Shown piece by piece: positions 10,608-21,912 of a stretch of DNA of 64,000 bases; within the stretch, counting starts at the first letter, position 1; every line of letters begins with the position of its first letter. Made by a program: the position numbers and the translations under genes. The notes beneath the pieces are model-generated. The model had not been told where the DNA came from, ran no database searches, and worked only from the letters and a program-made list of their open reading frames with translations. Source of the stretch: Lichenicoccus sp965277665 (GTDB lineage Bacteria > Pseudomonadota > Alphaproteobacteria > Acetobacterales > Acetobacteraceae); contig NZ_OZ255835.1 in assembly GCF_965277665.1 (NCBI RefSeq), positions 1,364,001 through 1,428,000 on the forward strand, in the 5' to 3' direction.

Positions 10608-12119
10608 ATGAGCAGGCTGGTGGTGATCTCGAACCGGGTCTCGATCCCGACCGGCAGCTCCAAGGCCGGCGGCCTCGCGGTCGCATTGAATGCGCTGATG
10701 GAGCGCCAGGGGGGTCTGTGGTTCGGCTGGAGCGGCAACGCCGGTGCCGAGGCGGCGTCGGTCACGCAGCCGCATCTCGTGCAGCACGACAATGTCGAAT
10801 ACGCCACAATCGACCTGACGCCGGACGAACTCGAGCTCTATTACAACCGCTTCTCCAACGCGACGCTGTGGCCGCTGCTGCACTCGCTGCCGGAGCAGAT
10901 GCATTTCGACCGCCGCAGCCTGCAGGCCTATCGGGCGGTCAACGAGCGTTTCGCCGACATGCTGGTGCCGATGCTGCGGCCGGGCGACACCATCTGGATC
11001 CATGACTACCACCTGCTGGCCCTGGCCGCCGCGATGCGCAGCCGCAACGTGACCGCGCCGATCGGCTTCTTCCTGCACACGCCGTTTCCGTCGCCGGACA
11101 TGCTGGGCAGCATCCCCGAGGCGGCCTTGTTCATCCGCGACCTGCTGGCGGCCGACCTGCTCGGCTTCCAGACCTCGAACGACGCGGAGAATTTCGCGGC
11201 GTCCGCGCAGCGCATCGCGGGTGCGGCGCGCATGGCCGGGGGCGGCCTGCAGCTCGGCAACCGGCAGATCAGGGTCGGCGTGTTCCCGGTCGAGATCGAA
11301 CCCGGCGAGTTCGCGCAGATGGCCGAGCAGGCTTTCGCCTCGCCCGAGACACAGCGCCTGCATCGCAGCCTGGACGGGCAGTGCCTGATCCTGGGGGTGG
11401 ACCGCATGGACCCGACCAAGGGGCTGCGGCACCGGCTGTCCGGGTTCCGCCGCCTGCTCGAGACGCGTCCGCAATGGCACCGCCACGCCACCTTCCTGCA
11501 GATCGCCGCCGAGAGCCGGCAGGATGTCGGGGCCTACCAGGATCTGCGCGAAGATCTCGAACGCGAGGCCGGCGCGATCAACTCGACCTACAGCGACCCC
11601 GACTGGACGCCGCTGCGGCTGATGGCCCGCGGCGGCACCCGTGAAGCCATCTCGGGCTACATGCGCGAGGCCCGCATCTGCCTGGTGACGCCGCTGCGCG
11701 ACGGCATGAACCTGGTCGCCAAGGAATACATCGCCGCCCAGGACCCGGAAAACCCGGGCGTGCTGGTGCTGTCCAAGTTCGCCGGCGCGGCGCGCCAGCT
11801 CGGTGCCGCGATCCTGGTCAACCCGGTCGATCCGGACGAGATCGCGGACGCGCTGGACAGCGCGCTGCGCATGAGTCGGCCGGAGCGGCAGGATCGCTGG
11901 AATGCCTGCTGGGAGGCGATCAGGGACACCTCCGCGCTGGCGTGGGGCCGTTCGTTCGTCTCGGTGCTCGGCCGCATCGGCGAGGAGGGCCAGACCGCGC
12001 CGCGGCCGGACCGCGACGCCTCCGCCTATACGCCACGCCGGATCGGCCAGCATGCGGACGGCCGGGCCGCCGATATCAGGCTGGTCTCGCCCGCTCCGCC
12101 CTCACGCAGCGCCGGCTGA
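10608..12119 (+). CDS. otsA: Trehalose-6-phosphate synthase
   Basis: OtsA makes trehalose-6-phosphate from a nucleotide-glucose and glucose-6-phosphate. The 503-residue GT20 protein starts MSRLVVISNRVS and shows the glycine loop SKAGGLAVAL, HDYHLL, FFLHTPFPS, GVDRMDPTKGL and RDGMNLVAKEY, which bind the two sugars and the nucleotide. The ATG at 10608 follows a G-rich ribosome-binding stretch; the upstream in-frame codons are not conserved. No otsB phosphatase lies next to it. Trehalose-6-phosphate must be dephosphorylated by an enzyme encoded elsewhere before TreS can use it. Confidence 0.96.
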   Translation: MSRLVVISNRVSIPTGSSKAGGLAVALNALMERQGGLWFGWSGNAGAEAASVTQPHLVQHDNVEYATIDLTPDELELYYNRFSNATLWPLLHSLPEQMHFDRRSLQAYRAVNERFADMLVPMLRPGDTIWIHDYHLLALAAAMRSRNVTAPIGFFLHTPFPSPDMLGSIPEAALFIRDLLAADLLGFQTSNDAENFAASAQRIAGAARMAGGGLQLGNRQIRVGVFPVEIEPGEFAQMAEQAFASPETQRLHRSLDGQCLILGVDRMDPTKGLRHRLSGFRRLLETRPQWHRHATFLQIAAESRQDVGAYQDLREDLEREAGAINSTYSDPDWTPLRLMARGGTREAISGYMREARICLVTPLRDGMNLVAKEYIAAQDPENPGVLVLSKFAGAARQLGAAILVNPVDPDEIADALDSALRMSRPERQDRWNACWEAIRDTSALAWGRSFVSVLGRIGEEGQTAPRPDRDASAYTPRRIGQHADGRAADIRLVSPAPPSRSAG

Positions 12120-12192
12120 AACTTCGCTCATCTTCCAGGCGGGGCTTCCGGCCGCCATTGAAGTGAGCCCGCCGCCGCGCCAGAACAGGCGC

Positions 12193-14001
<1,809 letters not shown>

Positions 14002-14014
14002 AGAGGACTGCCCG

Positions 14015-14338
14015 ATGACGACATCCCTCGCCGACCGCCCGTGCGTGGCCTGCCGAAAGGGCACGCCGAAACTCGACCCGGACGCGATCGCAGCCCTGCT
14101 GCCGCAGGTGCCGGGCTGGCAACTGCTGCACGAGCCCGACCGGGTCGAACGGGAGTGGAAATTCCCCGATTTCGCGGAAGCGTTCGCGCTGGTGGACCGC
14201 ATCGCTGAATTGGCAGAGGCCGCCGATCATCATCCCGATATCGGGTTCGGCTGGGGCTATGTCCGGGTGTCGCTGCACACGCATGCGGCGGGAGGACTGC
14301 ATGAGAACGACTTCATCCTGGCCGCCCGGATCGGATAG
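14015..14338 (+). CDS. phhB: Pterin-4a-carbinolamine dehydratase
   Basis: This 107-residue protein dehydrates 4a-hydroxytetrahydropterin, recycling the cofactor of phenylalanine hydroxylase. The family core DHHPDIGFGWGYVRVSLHTH contains the catalytic histidines. Full family length is present. A ribosome-binding AAGAGGA precedes the ATG by about 8 bases. It sits 13 bases after uup and 6 bases before the SbmA-like gene, so the three are probably co-transcribed. No phenylalanine hydroxylase is in the window. Confidence 0.92.
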   Translation: MTTSLADRPCVACRKGTPKLDPDAIAALLPQVPGWQLLHEPDRVEREWKFPDFAEAFALVDRIAELAEAADHHPDIGFGWGYVRVSLHTHAAGGLHENDFILAARIG

Positions 14339-14344
14339 TCCCTG

Positions 14345-16123
14345 ATGCGCAACCTCGGACCGGTGCTGGGCGATAGCTGGCGACTGCTCAAGCCGTACTT
14401 CTTCCGGTCGAGCGAGCGCCGGCTGGCGCTGACCTTGTTGATCGGGGTCGGCCTGATGTCGGTCGTGCAGACCGAGCTCGGCGTGTTGACGACTTTCTGG
14501 TCGAACCTGTTCTACAATTCGCTACAGCAGGGCAATCAGCACGCCTTCATGGCGCTGATGTTCACCTGGCTCAGGCTACCGAGCGGATGGATCATGCCGG
14601 GCTTCCTCGCCTTGGCGCTGCTGCAGATCCTGATCGGCTGCCTCGCCCTGTTCGTCACCGAATATCTACAGATACGCTGGCGCAAATGGATGACCGGCGA
14701 CTTCCTGCAGCGCTGGCTGGCCGACCGCGCCTATTATCGGATCAGCGTCACCGGCGATCCGGAAGGCGTCGGCACCGACAACCCCGACCAGCGGCTCTCC
14801 GACGATATCGCGTCCTTCTGCGGCGCCGGCGCCAATGTGCGGCCGGCCACCGATACCCTGAGCCTGGCCCTGGGCTTGTTGAGCAATATCGTCTCGCTGT
14901 TCAGCTACGTGATCGTGCTCTGGGTGCTGTCGCGCCATGTCGCGCTGTTCGGCCTGCATCTGCCCGGCGGCCTGATCTGGGTGGCGCTGCTGTTCAGCCT
15001 CGGGGGCACCCTGCTGACCTACGCGGTCGGTCGACGGCTGATCGCGCTGCGCTTCTTTCAGCAGCGCTACGAGGCGGATTTTCGTTTCGGCCTGGTGCGT
15101 GCGCGCGAGAACACCGAGGGCATCGCGTTGCAAGCCGGCGAGCACGAGGAATACGGCGTGCTCCAGAAGCTCTTCACCGCCATACGAACAAACTTCATCA
15201 AGTTGCTGCGCCGCATGCTGCTGCTGAACGCCACGACAATTTCCTACAGCCAGGTGGCTGTCGTGCTGCCGTATCTCCTCGTCGGTCCGCTGTTCTTCGC
15301 CGGCCGGATGACTCTCGGGACCTTCTTCCAGGTGGCCCAGGTCTTTGGCGAGGTGCAAGGCGCGTTCTCCTGGTTTGCCGACAGCTTCACCACGCTGGCG
15401 ATGTGGCGCGCCACCGTCGGTCGTCTGGCCACCTTCGACCGCGCGGTGCAGGCGGCCCGCAATGCGGATGCGGCCGGGATCAGCATCCGGACGGGCAGCG
15501 ACGGCTACCGGCTGCAGGATGTCTCGCTCGCGCTGCCTGACGGGCAGCACCTCGGCATGCCGCTGAGCGCGACCTTCACCCCCGGCCACGATACCCTGAT
15601 CAGCGGGCCGTCCGGCGCCGGCAAGTCCACCCTGTTCCGGACCCTGGCCGGCATCTGGCCGTTCGCGACGGGTCATATCGAAGGCCCTCCCGGCAGCAGC
15701 CTGTTCCTGCCGCAGCGCCCGTACATTCCGCTCGGCACGCTGCGGCACGCGCTCTGCTACCCGAACCCCGAGCATGCGGTGGCGCCGGACGCGGTGCAGC
15801 GGGCGCTGGAGGATGCGGACCTTGCGGAGCTGGTCCCGGAACTCGACACGACCGACGAGAACTGGGTGATGCGGCTGTCCGGCGGCGAGCAGCAGCGCCT
15901 TGCCCTCGCCCGTGCGCTACTGGCGCAGCCGGACTGGCTGTTCCTCGACGAGGCCACGGCGAGCCTGGACCCGGAGAGCGAAGGTCGGATGCTGGCCATG
16001 CTCAAGCGCCGGCTGCCCGGCACCACCATCGTCTCGATCGCGCACAACCCGGCGGTGGCTGCGTTCTTCCGCCAGCACCTGATCCTGGGCGGCGAGGACG
16101 GCACGCTGCAGGCGGCGGACTAG
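14345..16123 (+). CDS. ABC transporter, fused permease and ATPase, SbmA/BacA-YddA type
   Basis: The 592-residue protein joins an N-terminal membrane domain (about residues 1-330, several hydrophobic segments such as LTLLIGVGLMSVV and FLALALLQILIGCLALFV) to a C-terminal ATPase. The ATPase shows GPSGAGKST, LSGGEQQRLALAR and WLFLDEATASLD. This arrangement is that of the YddA/BacA-related family, which moves peptides, bleomycin or very-long-chain lipids across the inner membrane. The substrate cannot be told from sequence. It lies directly after phhB. Confidence 0.88.
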   Translation: MRNLGPVLGDSWRLLKPYFFRSSERRLALTLLIGVGLMSVVQTELGVLTTFWSNLFYNSLQQGNQHAFMALMFTWLRLPSGWIMPGFLALALLQILIGCLALFVTEYLQIRWRKWMTGDFLQRWLADRAYYRISVTGDPEGVGTDNPDQRLSDDIASFCGAGANVRPATDTLSLALGLLSNIVSLFSYVIVLWVLSRHVALFGLHLPGGLIWVALLFSLGGTLLTYAVGRRLIALRFFQQRYEADFRFGLVRARENTEGIALQAGEHEEYGVLQKLFTAIRTNFIKLLRRMLLLNATTISYSQVAVVLPYLLVGPLFFAGRMTLGTFFQVAQVFGEVQGAFSWFADSFTTLAMWRATVGRLATFDRAVQAARNADAAGISIRTGSDGYRLQDVSLALPDGQHLGMPLSATFTPGHDTLISGPSGAGKSTLFRTLAGIWPFATGHIEGPPGSSLFLPQRPYIPLGTLRHALCYPNPEHAVAPDAVQRALEDADLAELVPELDTTDENWVMRLSGGEQQRLALARALLAQPDWLFLDEATASLDPESEGRMLAMLKRRLPGTTIVSIAHNPAVAAFFRQHLILGGEDGTLQAAD

Positions 16124-16384
16124 CACTAGTTTGACACTTTGCTTCTGGCAGAGCGTGGTCGTTTTCGACAAAACGGATGTCGTTTCGGTGGCTTTGGCGG
16201 CGCGAACAATCGTGCAATGACGGCGCGGCGGACTTCAGGGCGCGTCGGCTTCGGGGGGCGCTGTCGGGATCTGGCTCTTTTTTCCTCGCTGCGCTGCCTG
16301 GAGCCACAGGTGCCGTAGGTCGGCGGAGGCGATGCGACTCGTCAGCGCGTGCCGATTCAGTCCGGTCCACGATCGCCCTTCAAA
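16124..16384 (-). pseudogene. Remnant of an IS701-like transposase C-terminus
   Basis: On the minus strand, bases 16384 to 16235 read FEGRSWTGLNRHALTSRIA and on to a stop. This resembles the C-terminal helix region of IS701/IS4-type DDE transposases (FEGRSWxGLHxHALMTMIA). No DDE core is present, so only an end of the element survives. Bases 16124-16234 would then be its terminal non-coding part. The assignment rests on motif memory, so confidence is moderate. Confidence 0.45.
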
Positions 16385-16871
16385 GGCACCAGGGCGGCGA
16401 AAGCCGCGACGCTGCATCTTGCTGGACAGGGTCATGTCCGGATCGCCCTCGTCGGTGGCCATACGGATTCCGCACCAAGCTTGAGCGGGCGGGAAAGATC
16501 GCGAGTGACTGGCCGAGGCCGGTATCGATGTCGAGCCGGCACGACTTCGTCCTCGCGCCCGGGGGGCAGGAGGTCGGCAAGATCGTCCGCGCCCTGCTCG
16601 CGCAACGGATCGACAAATCGTCCATTCGCCCGCCCACCACACGCTTTGCGCCACCCTGATGATACGGGCTTCGTGCGGCGCAAGCAGCGCCCTCTTCCGA
16701 CCTTCGATTTCCGACCTGGTTCCGGAGCCATAATTCGGTTGTAGACCGCCTCGTGCAGGAGATCACGCGATGGTGTCAATTACAGTCTTGTAAGCTTGGT
16801 ATGGGTCGTGAAGATACCGCCACGCTTAGCAGAAGGTCGGCAAAAAGCCGGTCGCTTTCGGAGGAAAGACA
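16385..16871. other. Non-coding stretch before the fructanase gene
   Basis: No convincing gene was found. Several frames are open by GC bias alone and show no domain. The last 120 bases are more AT-rich and must carry the promoter of the GH32 gene; a strong ribosome-binding site (GGAGG) sits just before its ATG at 16872. The block may hold more decayed insertion-sequence DNA. Confidence 0.5.
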
Positions 16872-19007
16872 ATGCGCGGAGCAGATAGGGTGCGTCTGCT
16901 GCTTGCCACGTCCATGACGGCGACACTGACAATGGCCGCATCGCACGCCGTGGCACAGGCCTATACGGAACCATTCCGGCCACAATTCCATTATACGCCG
17001 GCACAGACCTGGATGAACGATCCGAATGGTCTGGTCTATTATAATGGGAAGTTCCATCTTTTCTATCAGAACAATCCGCTCGGCAACACCGACGGCAACC
17101 TCTCCTGGGGACATGCCGTCAGTACCGACCTGCTGCATTGGACCCAGCTTCCGGTGGCATTGCAGTTTCAAACGAATTCAGCCGGGGCCATCACGCAGGA
17201 GTTCTTCTCGGGCAGCGCGGTGGTCGATACCAACAACACCAGCGGCCTGGGCACGCCCGGTCATCCGGCGATGATCGCGATGTACACAAGTGAATATCCG
17301 ATCGACCAGACCCTTGCGAACGGGACGCAGATCCGTGCCGGAACGCAGGCGCAGTCGATCGCCTACAGCCTGGACGAAGGCACCACCTGGACCCAGTATG
17401 CTGGCGACCCGGTGATCGCTGCACCGCCCACTGCCTATGCAGACCAGTACACGAACTTCCGAGATCCGAAACTGTTCTGGTATGCGCGGCAAAGCAAGTG
17501 GGTGGTGGTGACGTCGCTCGCATCCGAGCACAAGCTGCTGCTGTACTCGTCGAAGGACCTCAAGAACTGGACCTACATGAGTTCGTTCGGTCCGTACAAT
17601 GCAACCAACGGCGCCTGGGAATGCCCTGACCTGTTCCGGTTGCCGGTCGATGGGAATGCGAACAACACCAAGTGGGTGATGATGATCGGGTCCAATCCCG
17701 GATCGATCACGGCGGGCTCCGGAACGCAATATTTCTTAGGCAATTTTGATGGCACGACCTTCACGGCCGACGCCAACCAGATCTACGATCACCTGCCACC
17801 AGCCGGAAGCACGGTTTTCCAGGATTTCGAGAAATCGAGCTACAGCGCGATCGGCTGGACCGCCACCGGTGATTTCGTGGGTACCGGGCCGGCCATGGGA
17901 ACTCTGACGGGCCAGACGACGGTGAGTGGATACCAGGGCAAGCGCCTGGTGAACACGTTCATCGACGGGGATGCCTCGGAAGGCACCATAACCTCCCCCG
18001 TTTTCACCATCTCCAAGCCCTATATCGACTTCCTGATCGGCGGTGGATACTGGCCGTACAACGCAGCCACCTATGGCACCGCTTCGGATACCGAGGTCGG
18101 CGTCAATCTTCTGGTCAATAACAAAGTCGTCGCGACCGCGACGGGTTCAAATACCGAAACCCTGGAGTGGCGAAACTGGGATGTCAGCGGTTACCTCGGA
18201 AGGACCGCCCAGATCCAGATCGTCGACCATAACCAGGCCGGATTTGGCCATCTCGATTTCGACGACGTGGTGTTCTCCGATACCCCCAAGCAGGAGGCGA
18301 ACTGGGTCGATTTCGGACCCGACTTCTACGCCGCCAGCACCTGGAACGGACTGCCCGAGAATACGCAGATCGCAGTTGCCTGGATGAACAACTGGAACTA
18401 TGCGGGCGCCATCCCGGTTTCGCCCTGGCGCGGCGCAGATAGCATCCCGCGCGCCTTGGCGCTGCAGACGGTCAACGGCAAGATCAGCCTCACGCAGCAG
18501 CCGGTCGGCACGCTGTCCTTGATCGAGGGCGCCTCGATCTATACGCTAAAGGGCTACCCGCTTTCCAGCATCAGGGTGCTGCCGTTTTCCACCAATGAGG
18601 CCAAGACTGCGGACATCTCGGTGCAGTTCCAGGTCGGCAACGCCGCCAGCTTCGGCCTGAAGGTCCATACCGGAACCAACGGCGAGCAGACCGTCATCGG
18701 CTACGATACCAAGGCGCGCGTGCTGTATATCGACCGGACCAATTCCGGCCAGACCAGTTTCAGCTCGGACTTCCCCGGACGCTATACGGTGCCTCTGGCG
18801 CCGGATGCGAACGGCCAGGTCGCGTTGCGGATCCTGGTGGACTGGTCCTCGGTCGAGGTGTTCGGCCAGAACGGCCAGGCGCAGCTGACGGCCCAGGTGT
18901 TTCCGGCCTCGACCAGCAACGGTGTGAGCCTGTTTGCGACCGGTGGCACCGCTCTGGTGCAATCTATGAGTGTCCTGCCCGTGCGCTCGGTCTGGCCGGC
19001 GCAATAA
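16872..19007 (+). CDS. Secreted GH32 fructan hydrolase (levanase/inulinase/invertase type)
   Basis: The 711-residue protein begins with a signal peptide (cleavage likely after AVAQA, residue 30). GH32 landmarks are the nucleophile D50 in WMNDPNG, D198 in FRDPK and the acid/base E250 in WECPDL. It releases fructose from sucrose, levan or inulin outside the cytoplasm. About residues 315-465 (TVFQDFEKSSYSAIGW onward) form an extra jelly-roll-like insertion seen in some bacterial levanases, after which the GH32 fold resumes (WVDFGPDFYAASTWNG). A C-terminal beta-sandwich follows. A strong GGAGG precedes the start. No fructose transporter or regulator is adjacent, so it appears to be a stand-alone gene, possibly acquired. 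Confidence 0.93.
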   Translation: MRGADRVRLLLATSMTATLTMAASHAVAQAYTEPFRPQFHYTPAQTWMNDPNGLVYYNGKFHLFYQNNPLGNTDGNLSWGHAVSTDLLHWTQLPVALQFQTNSAGAITQEFFSGSAVVDTNNTSGLGTPGHPAMIAMYTSEYPIDQTLANGTQIRAGTQAQSIAYSLDEGTTWTQYAGDPVIAAPPTAYADQYTNFRDPKLFWYARQSKWVVVTSLASEHKLLLYSSKDLKNWTYMSSFGPYNATNGAWECPDLFRLPVDGNANNTKWVMMIGSNPGSITAGSGTQYFLGNFDGTTFTADANQIYDHLPPAGSTVFQDFEKSSYSAIGWTATGDFVGTGPAMGTLTGQTTVSGYQGKRLVNTFIDGDASEGTITSPVFTISKPYIDFLIGGGYWPYNAATYGTASDTEVGVNLLVNNKVVATATGSNTETLEWRNWDVSGYLGRTAQIQIVDHNQAGFGHLDFDDVVFSDTPKQEANWVDFGPDFYAASTWNGLPENTQIAVAWMNNWNYAGAIPVSPWRGADSIPRALALQTVNGKISLTQQPVGTLSLIEGASIYTLKGYPLSSIRVLPFSTNEAKTADISVQFQVGNAASFGLKVHTGTNGEQTVIGYDTKARVLYIDRTNSGQTSFSSDFPGRYTVPLAPDANGQVALRILVDWSSVEVFGQNGQAQLTAQVFPASTSNGVSLFATGGTALVQSMSVLPVRSVWPAQ

Positions 19008-19021
19008 GAGGCCGCATCGGC

Positions 19022-19052
19022 GCGGAGCGAGGACCGGCAGGTCGCGCTCCGC
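19022..19052 (+). terminator. Hairpin after the GH32 gene
   Basis: GCGGAGCG and CGCTCCGC form an 8-bp perfect stem about 15 bases past the GH32 stop codon. No T-tract follows, so termination is only suggested. Confidence 0.35.
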
Positions 19053-19367
19053 ACCTGCCACCATAGCCGCAATGGATCAACTTTGGCGGGCTCCCACTGC
19101 GTCGGGGAAAAGCGCGGACGAGATCGTCGATATCGACGACACCACCCATGCGCGCAGCCACAAACGCGAGTGGCGAAATCCTGGTCGGCGCGTCCGCAGT
19201 GCAGGAAGATCAAGCGTCGGGTGTTTGGGCTGAATGTCGCTCATGGCACGATGCTCCATCGTTCCGGACAGTCTCGCCGGATTCCTGGTGCGGCGATCAG
19301 GCTTTCCGTTCGGCCACCGCAGGCTCATCATCGCCGCAACGCCCGCCAGCGGCGCTTCGAGGACGCC
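19053..19367. other. Intergenic stretch before the acyl-CoA synthetase gene
   Basis: Nothing recognisable was found. An in-frame extension of the downstream gene reaches back to 19083 but encodes an Arg/His-rich, unconserved leader. A 60-codon minus-strand frame (19077-19259) shows no known domain. Confidence 0.5.
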
Positions 19368-20981
19368 ATGCAGTTTGAAGAGTTCGACAAGAACCCGGCC
19401 AACCATGTGCCGCTCTCGCCACTGAGCTTTCTCGATCGGGCGGCAGCGGTGCATCCCGACCGCCTGGCCGTGGTGCATGGTGATCACCGCGCAAGCTGGA
19501 GCGAGACCGCCGCACGATGCCGCCGCTTCGCCGCCGCGCTGTCGCAACGAGGCATCGGACGCGGCGACGTGGTGGCCGTCATGGCGCCGAACACGCCGCC
19601 TTTGTTCGAGGCGCATTTCGCCGCGCCGATGCTGGGCGCGGTGCTCAACGCCATCAATATCAGGCTTGAGCCGGACACCATCGCCTACATCCTGCAGCAC
19701 GGCGAGGCGCGGGTGCTGATCACCGATCGGGAATTCTCCGCGACCATCGCGGCAGCACTTGCCCTGCTGCCCCCGGACCTTCGCCCGCTGGTGATCGACA
19801 TCGACGACCCCGCTGCCGCCGGCGGCGACCTGCTCGGCGAGATCGAGTATGAGAGCTTCCTGGCCGGCGGCGATCCTGGCTTCAGGGGCAGCCTGCCGCC
19901 GGACGAATGGGACGCGATCTCGCTGAACTACACGTCGGGCACCACCGGCCGGCCGAAGGGGGTCGTCTATCATCATCGCGGCGCCTACCTGAACGCGATC
20001 GGCAACGCGCTGAGCTGGGACATGCCGCGCCACGCGGTCTATCTGTGGACGCTGCCGATGTTCCACTGCAACGGCTGGTGCTTCCCCTGGACGGTGACCG
20101 CGCTCGCCGGCACGCATGTCTGCCTGCGCCGCGTCGAGGCCGGCGCCATCCTCGCGGCCCTCGACGCCGAGCGGGTCACGCATCTCTGCGGCGCCCCGGT
20201 GGTCATGGGCATGATCCTGAACGCGCCCGGTGTTGCGCGCCGCGAGCCGGCGGTGCAGGTGGCGACCGCCGGCGCCGCGCCGCCCGCGGCCGTGATCGAG
20301 GGCATGGAGCGGCTCGGCTTTGCCGTCACCCACACCTATGGCCTGACCGAGAGCTACGGCCCCTGCACCACCTGCGAGTGGAACACGAACTGGGACGCGC
20401 TCGATGCCGGCGCGCAGGCGGTGCTGAAGGCGCGCCAGGGCGTGACCTACGTCACCCAGGAGGCGCTGGTGGTCGCCGACCCGCTCACCCTCGAACCGGT
20501 GCCGGCCGACGGGGTCAGCATGGGCGAGCTGATGCTGCGCGGCAACGCGCTGATGAAGGGCTATCTCAAGAACGATGCGGCGACGCGGGACGCCTTCGCC
20601 GGCGGCTGGTTCCATACCGGCGATCTCGGGGTGTGCCATCCGGACGGCTATGTCGAGGTCCGCGACCGCTCCAAGGACATCATCATCAGCGGCGGCGAGA
20701 ACATCTCGACGATCGAGGTGGAGTCCGTGCTCTACCGGCATCCGGCGGTGCTGGAAGCCGCCGTGGTGGCGATGCCGGACGAGAAGTGGGGCGAGGTGCC
20801 GTGCGCGTTCGTGACCGCGCGGCCGGGCGTGGCGGCGAGCGAGGCCGAGCTGATCGCGTTCTGCCGCGCCAGCCTCGCCCATTTCAAGGCGCCGCGCCGG
20901 GTGGTGTTCGGCCCGTTGCCGAAGACCAGCACCGGCAAGATGCGGAAATACCTGCTGCGCGAGCGCGCCCGATCAGCTTGA
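19368..20981 (+). CDS. Acyl-CoA synthetase (AMP-binding, medium/long-chain type)
   Basis: This enzyme activates a carboxylic acid to its CoA thioester through an acyl-adenylate. The 537-residue product shows the P-loop-like LNYTSGTTGRPKGVVYHHRG, the adenine motif HTYGLTESYGP, WFHTGDLGVCHPDGYVEVRD and the C-terminal lysine motif KTSTGKMRKY. It resembles DMSP/3-methylmercaptopropionyl-CoA ligase and medium-chain ligases, but the substrate cannot be fixed. The ATG at 19368 starts the conserved protein and has GAGGA upstream. It ends four bases before the convergent SDR gene. Confidence 0.92.
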   Translation: MQFEEFDKNPANHVPLSPLSFLDRAAAVHPDRLAVVHGDHRASWSETAARCRRFAAALSQRGIGRGDVVAVMAPNTPPLFEAHFAAPMLGAVLNAINIRLEPDTIAYILQHGEARVLITDREFSATIAAALALLPPDLRPLVIDIDDPAAAGGDLLGEIEYESFLAGGDPGFRGSLPPDEWDAISLNYTSGTTGRPKGVVYHHRGAYLNAIGNALSWDMPRHAVYLWTLPMFHCNGWCFPWTVTALAGTHVCLRRVEAGAILAALDAERVTHLCGAPVVMGMILNAPGVARREPAVQVATAGAAPPAAVIEGMERLGFAVTHTYGLTESYGPCTTCEWNTNWDALDAGAQAVLKARQGVTYVTQEALVVADPLTLEPVPADGVSMGELMLRGNALMKGYLKNDAATRDAFAGGWFHTGDLGVCHPDGYVEVRDRSKDIIISGGENISTIEVESVLYRHPAVLEAAVVAMPDEKWGEVPCAFVTARPGVAASEAELIAFCRASLAHFKAPRRVVFGPLPKTSTGKMRKYLLRERARSA

Positions 20982-20985
20982 GACG

Positions 20986-21816
20986 TCACGGGGCCCGGTC
21001 GGTCGAGAACGCGATCTCCCGCTGGGCGTCCAGCTCCGAGAGCCGCAGGGCGAGGGCAGCCCGGATGCGCTCGTAGGAGCCGCGCCCCATCACCAGCCGC
21101 CTCGGCGCGAGATCGGCGTCCACGCTGTCGATCATCGCCTGCGCCACCCGCACGGCATCGCCAGGCAGAGCGAACGCGCCCGAGCCGACCGCGCGCCGGA
21201 TCTCCCCGGCCGGGGTGTCCTCGTACACCGCCATCGGCGGCGCGCTGACCATGCCGGCGCGAAACCCGGTCTGCGTCGGGCCCGGCTCGACGATGGTAAA
21301 GCCGATCCCGAACGGCGCCACTTCCTGCGCCACCGCCTCGACGAAGCCCTCGATGCCCCATTTGGTCGCGTGGTACAGGCCGAACGCCGGATAGGCGATC
21401 TGGCCGCCCTCCGAGGACACCTGCAGGATGCGGCCGCCACCCTGGGCGCGCAGATGCGGCAAGGCGGCGCGGATCAGCTGGATCGAGCCGACCAGGTTGG
21501 TGTCGATCTGCTGGCGTATCTGCGCGTCGCTGGCTTCCTCGGCGGCGCCGAACAGCCCGTAGCCGGCATTGCTGACCACGACATCGATGCGGCCCAGTTC
21601 TGCCACGGCCCACGCCATGACGCGCACGATCGCGGCGTTGTCGGTGACGTCGAGCGGCGCCACCCGCAGCAGATCGCCGTACTTCGTCTTGAGGTCGTCC
21701 AGCGCGCCGGTCCGGCGCAAGGTCGCGGCCACGCGGTCGCCGCGATCCAGCAGTTGTTCGGTCAGGGCGCGTCCGATGCCGGATGAGCCGCCGGTGATGA
21801 ACCAGGTCCTGGTCAT
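20986..21816 (-). CDS. Short-chain dehydrogenase/reductase
   Basis: A 276-residue classical SDR with an N-terminal NAD(P) motif TGGSSGIGRAL, NNAG-like VSNAGYG, and catalytic YHATK. It oxidises or reduces an unknown alcohol or ketone in the cytoplasm. The ATG at 21816 is chosen because MTRTWFITGGSSGIG is the standard family start. It is divergent from a LysR gene with a 96-base gap, the classic layout for a LysR regulator and its target. Confidence 0.9.
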   Translation of the reverse strand: MTRTWFITGGSSGIGRALTEQLLDRGDRVAATLRRTGALDDLKTKYGDLLRVAPLDVTDNAAIVRVMAWAVAELGRIDVVVSNAGYGLFGAAEEASDAQIRQQIDTNLVGSIQLIRAALPHLRAQGGGRILQVSSEGGQIAYPAFGLYHATKWGIEGFVEAVAQEVAPFGIGFTIVEPGPTQTGFRAGMVSAPPMAVYEDTPAGEIRRAVGSGAFALPGDAVRVAQAMIDSVDADLAPRRLVMGRGSYERIRAALALRLSELDAQREIAFSTDRAP

Positions 21817-21912
21817 GTGCAAATACTCCAAAGCTGCCTCTGCGACAGAGGTAAGCCTGGACCGTTCATGCTATTAGTCGCGCAAATTGGTATGGGTTGC
21901 TGCAGTTTGGCC
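21817..21912. promoter_or_regulatory. Divergent SDR/LysR promoter region
   Basis: The 96-base gap between the two starts is visibly more AT-rich than its surroundings and must hold both promoters and the LysR-type binding site. Words such as ATGCTATTAGTCGCGCAAAT fit the T-N11-A pattern loosely, but no single operator can be defined by eye. Confidence 0.5.

Noticed and set aside
19077..20882. 601-codon minus-strand frame opposite the acyl-CoA synthetase
   Set aside because: An antisense shadow of a clear AMP-binding enzyme. The part outside that gene (19077-19259) has no recognisable domain.
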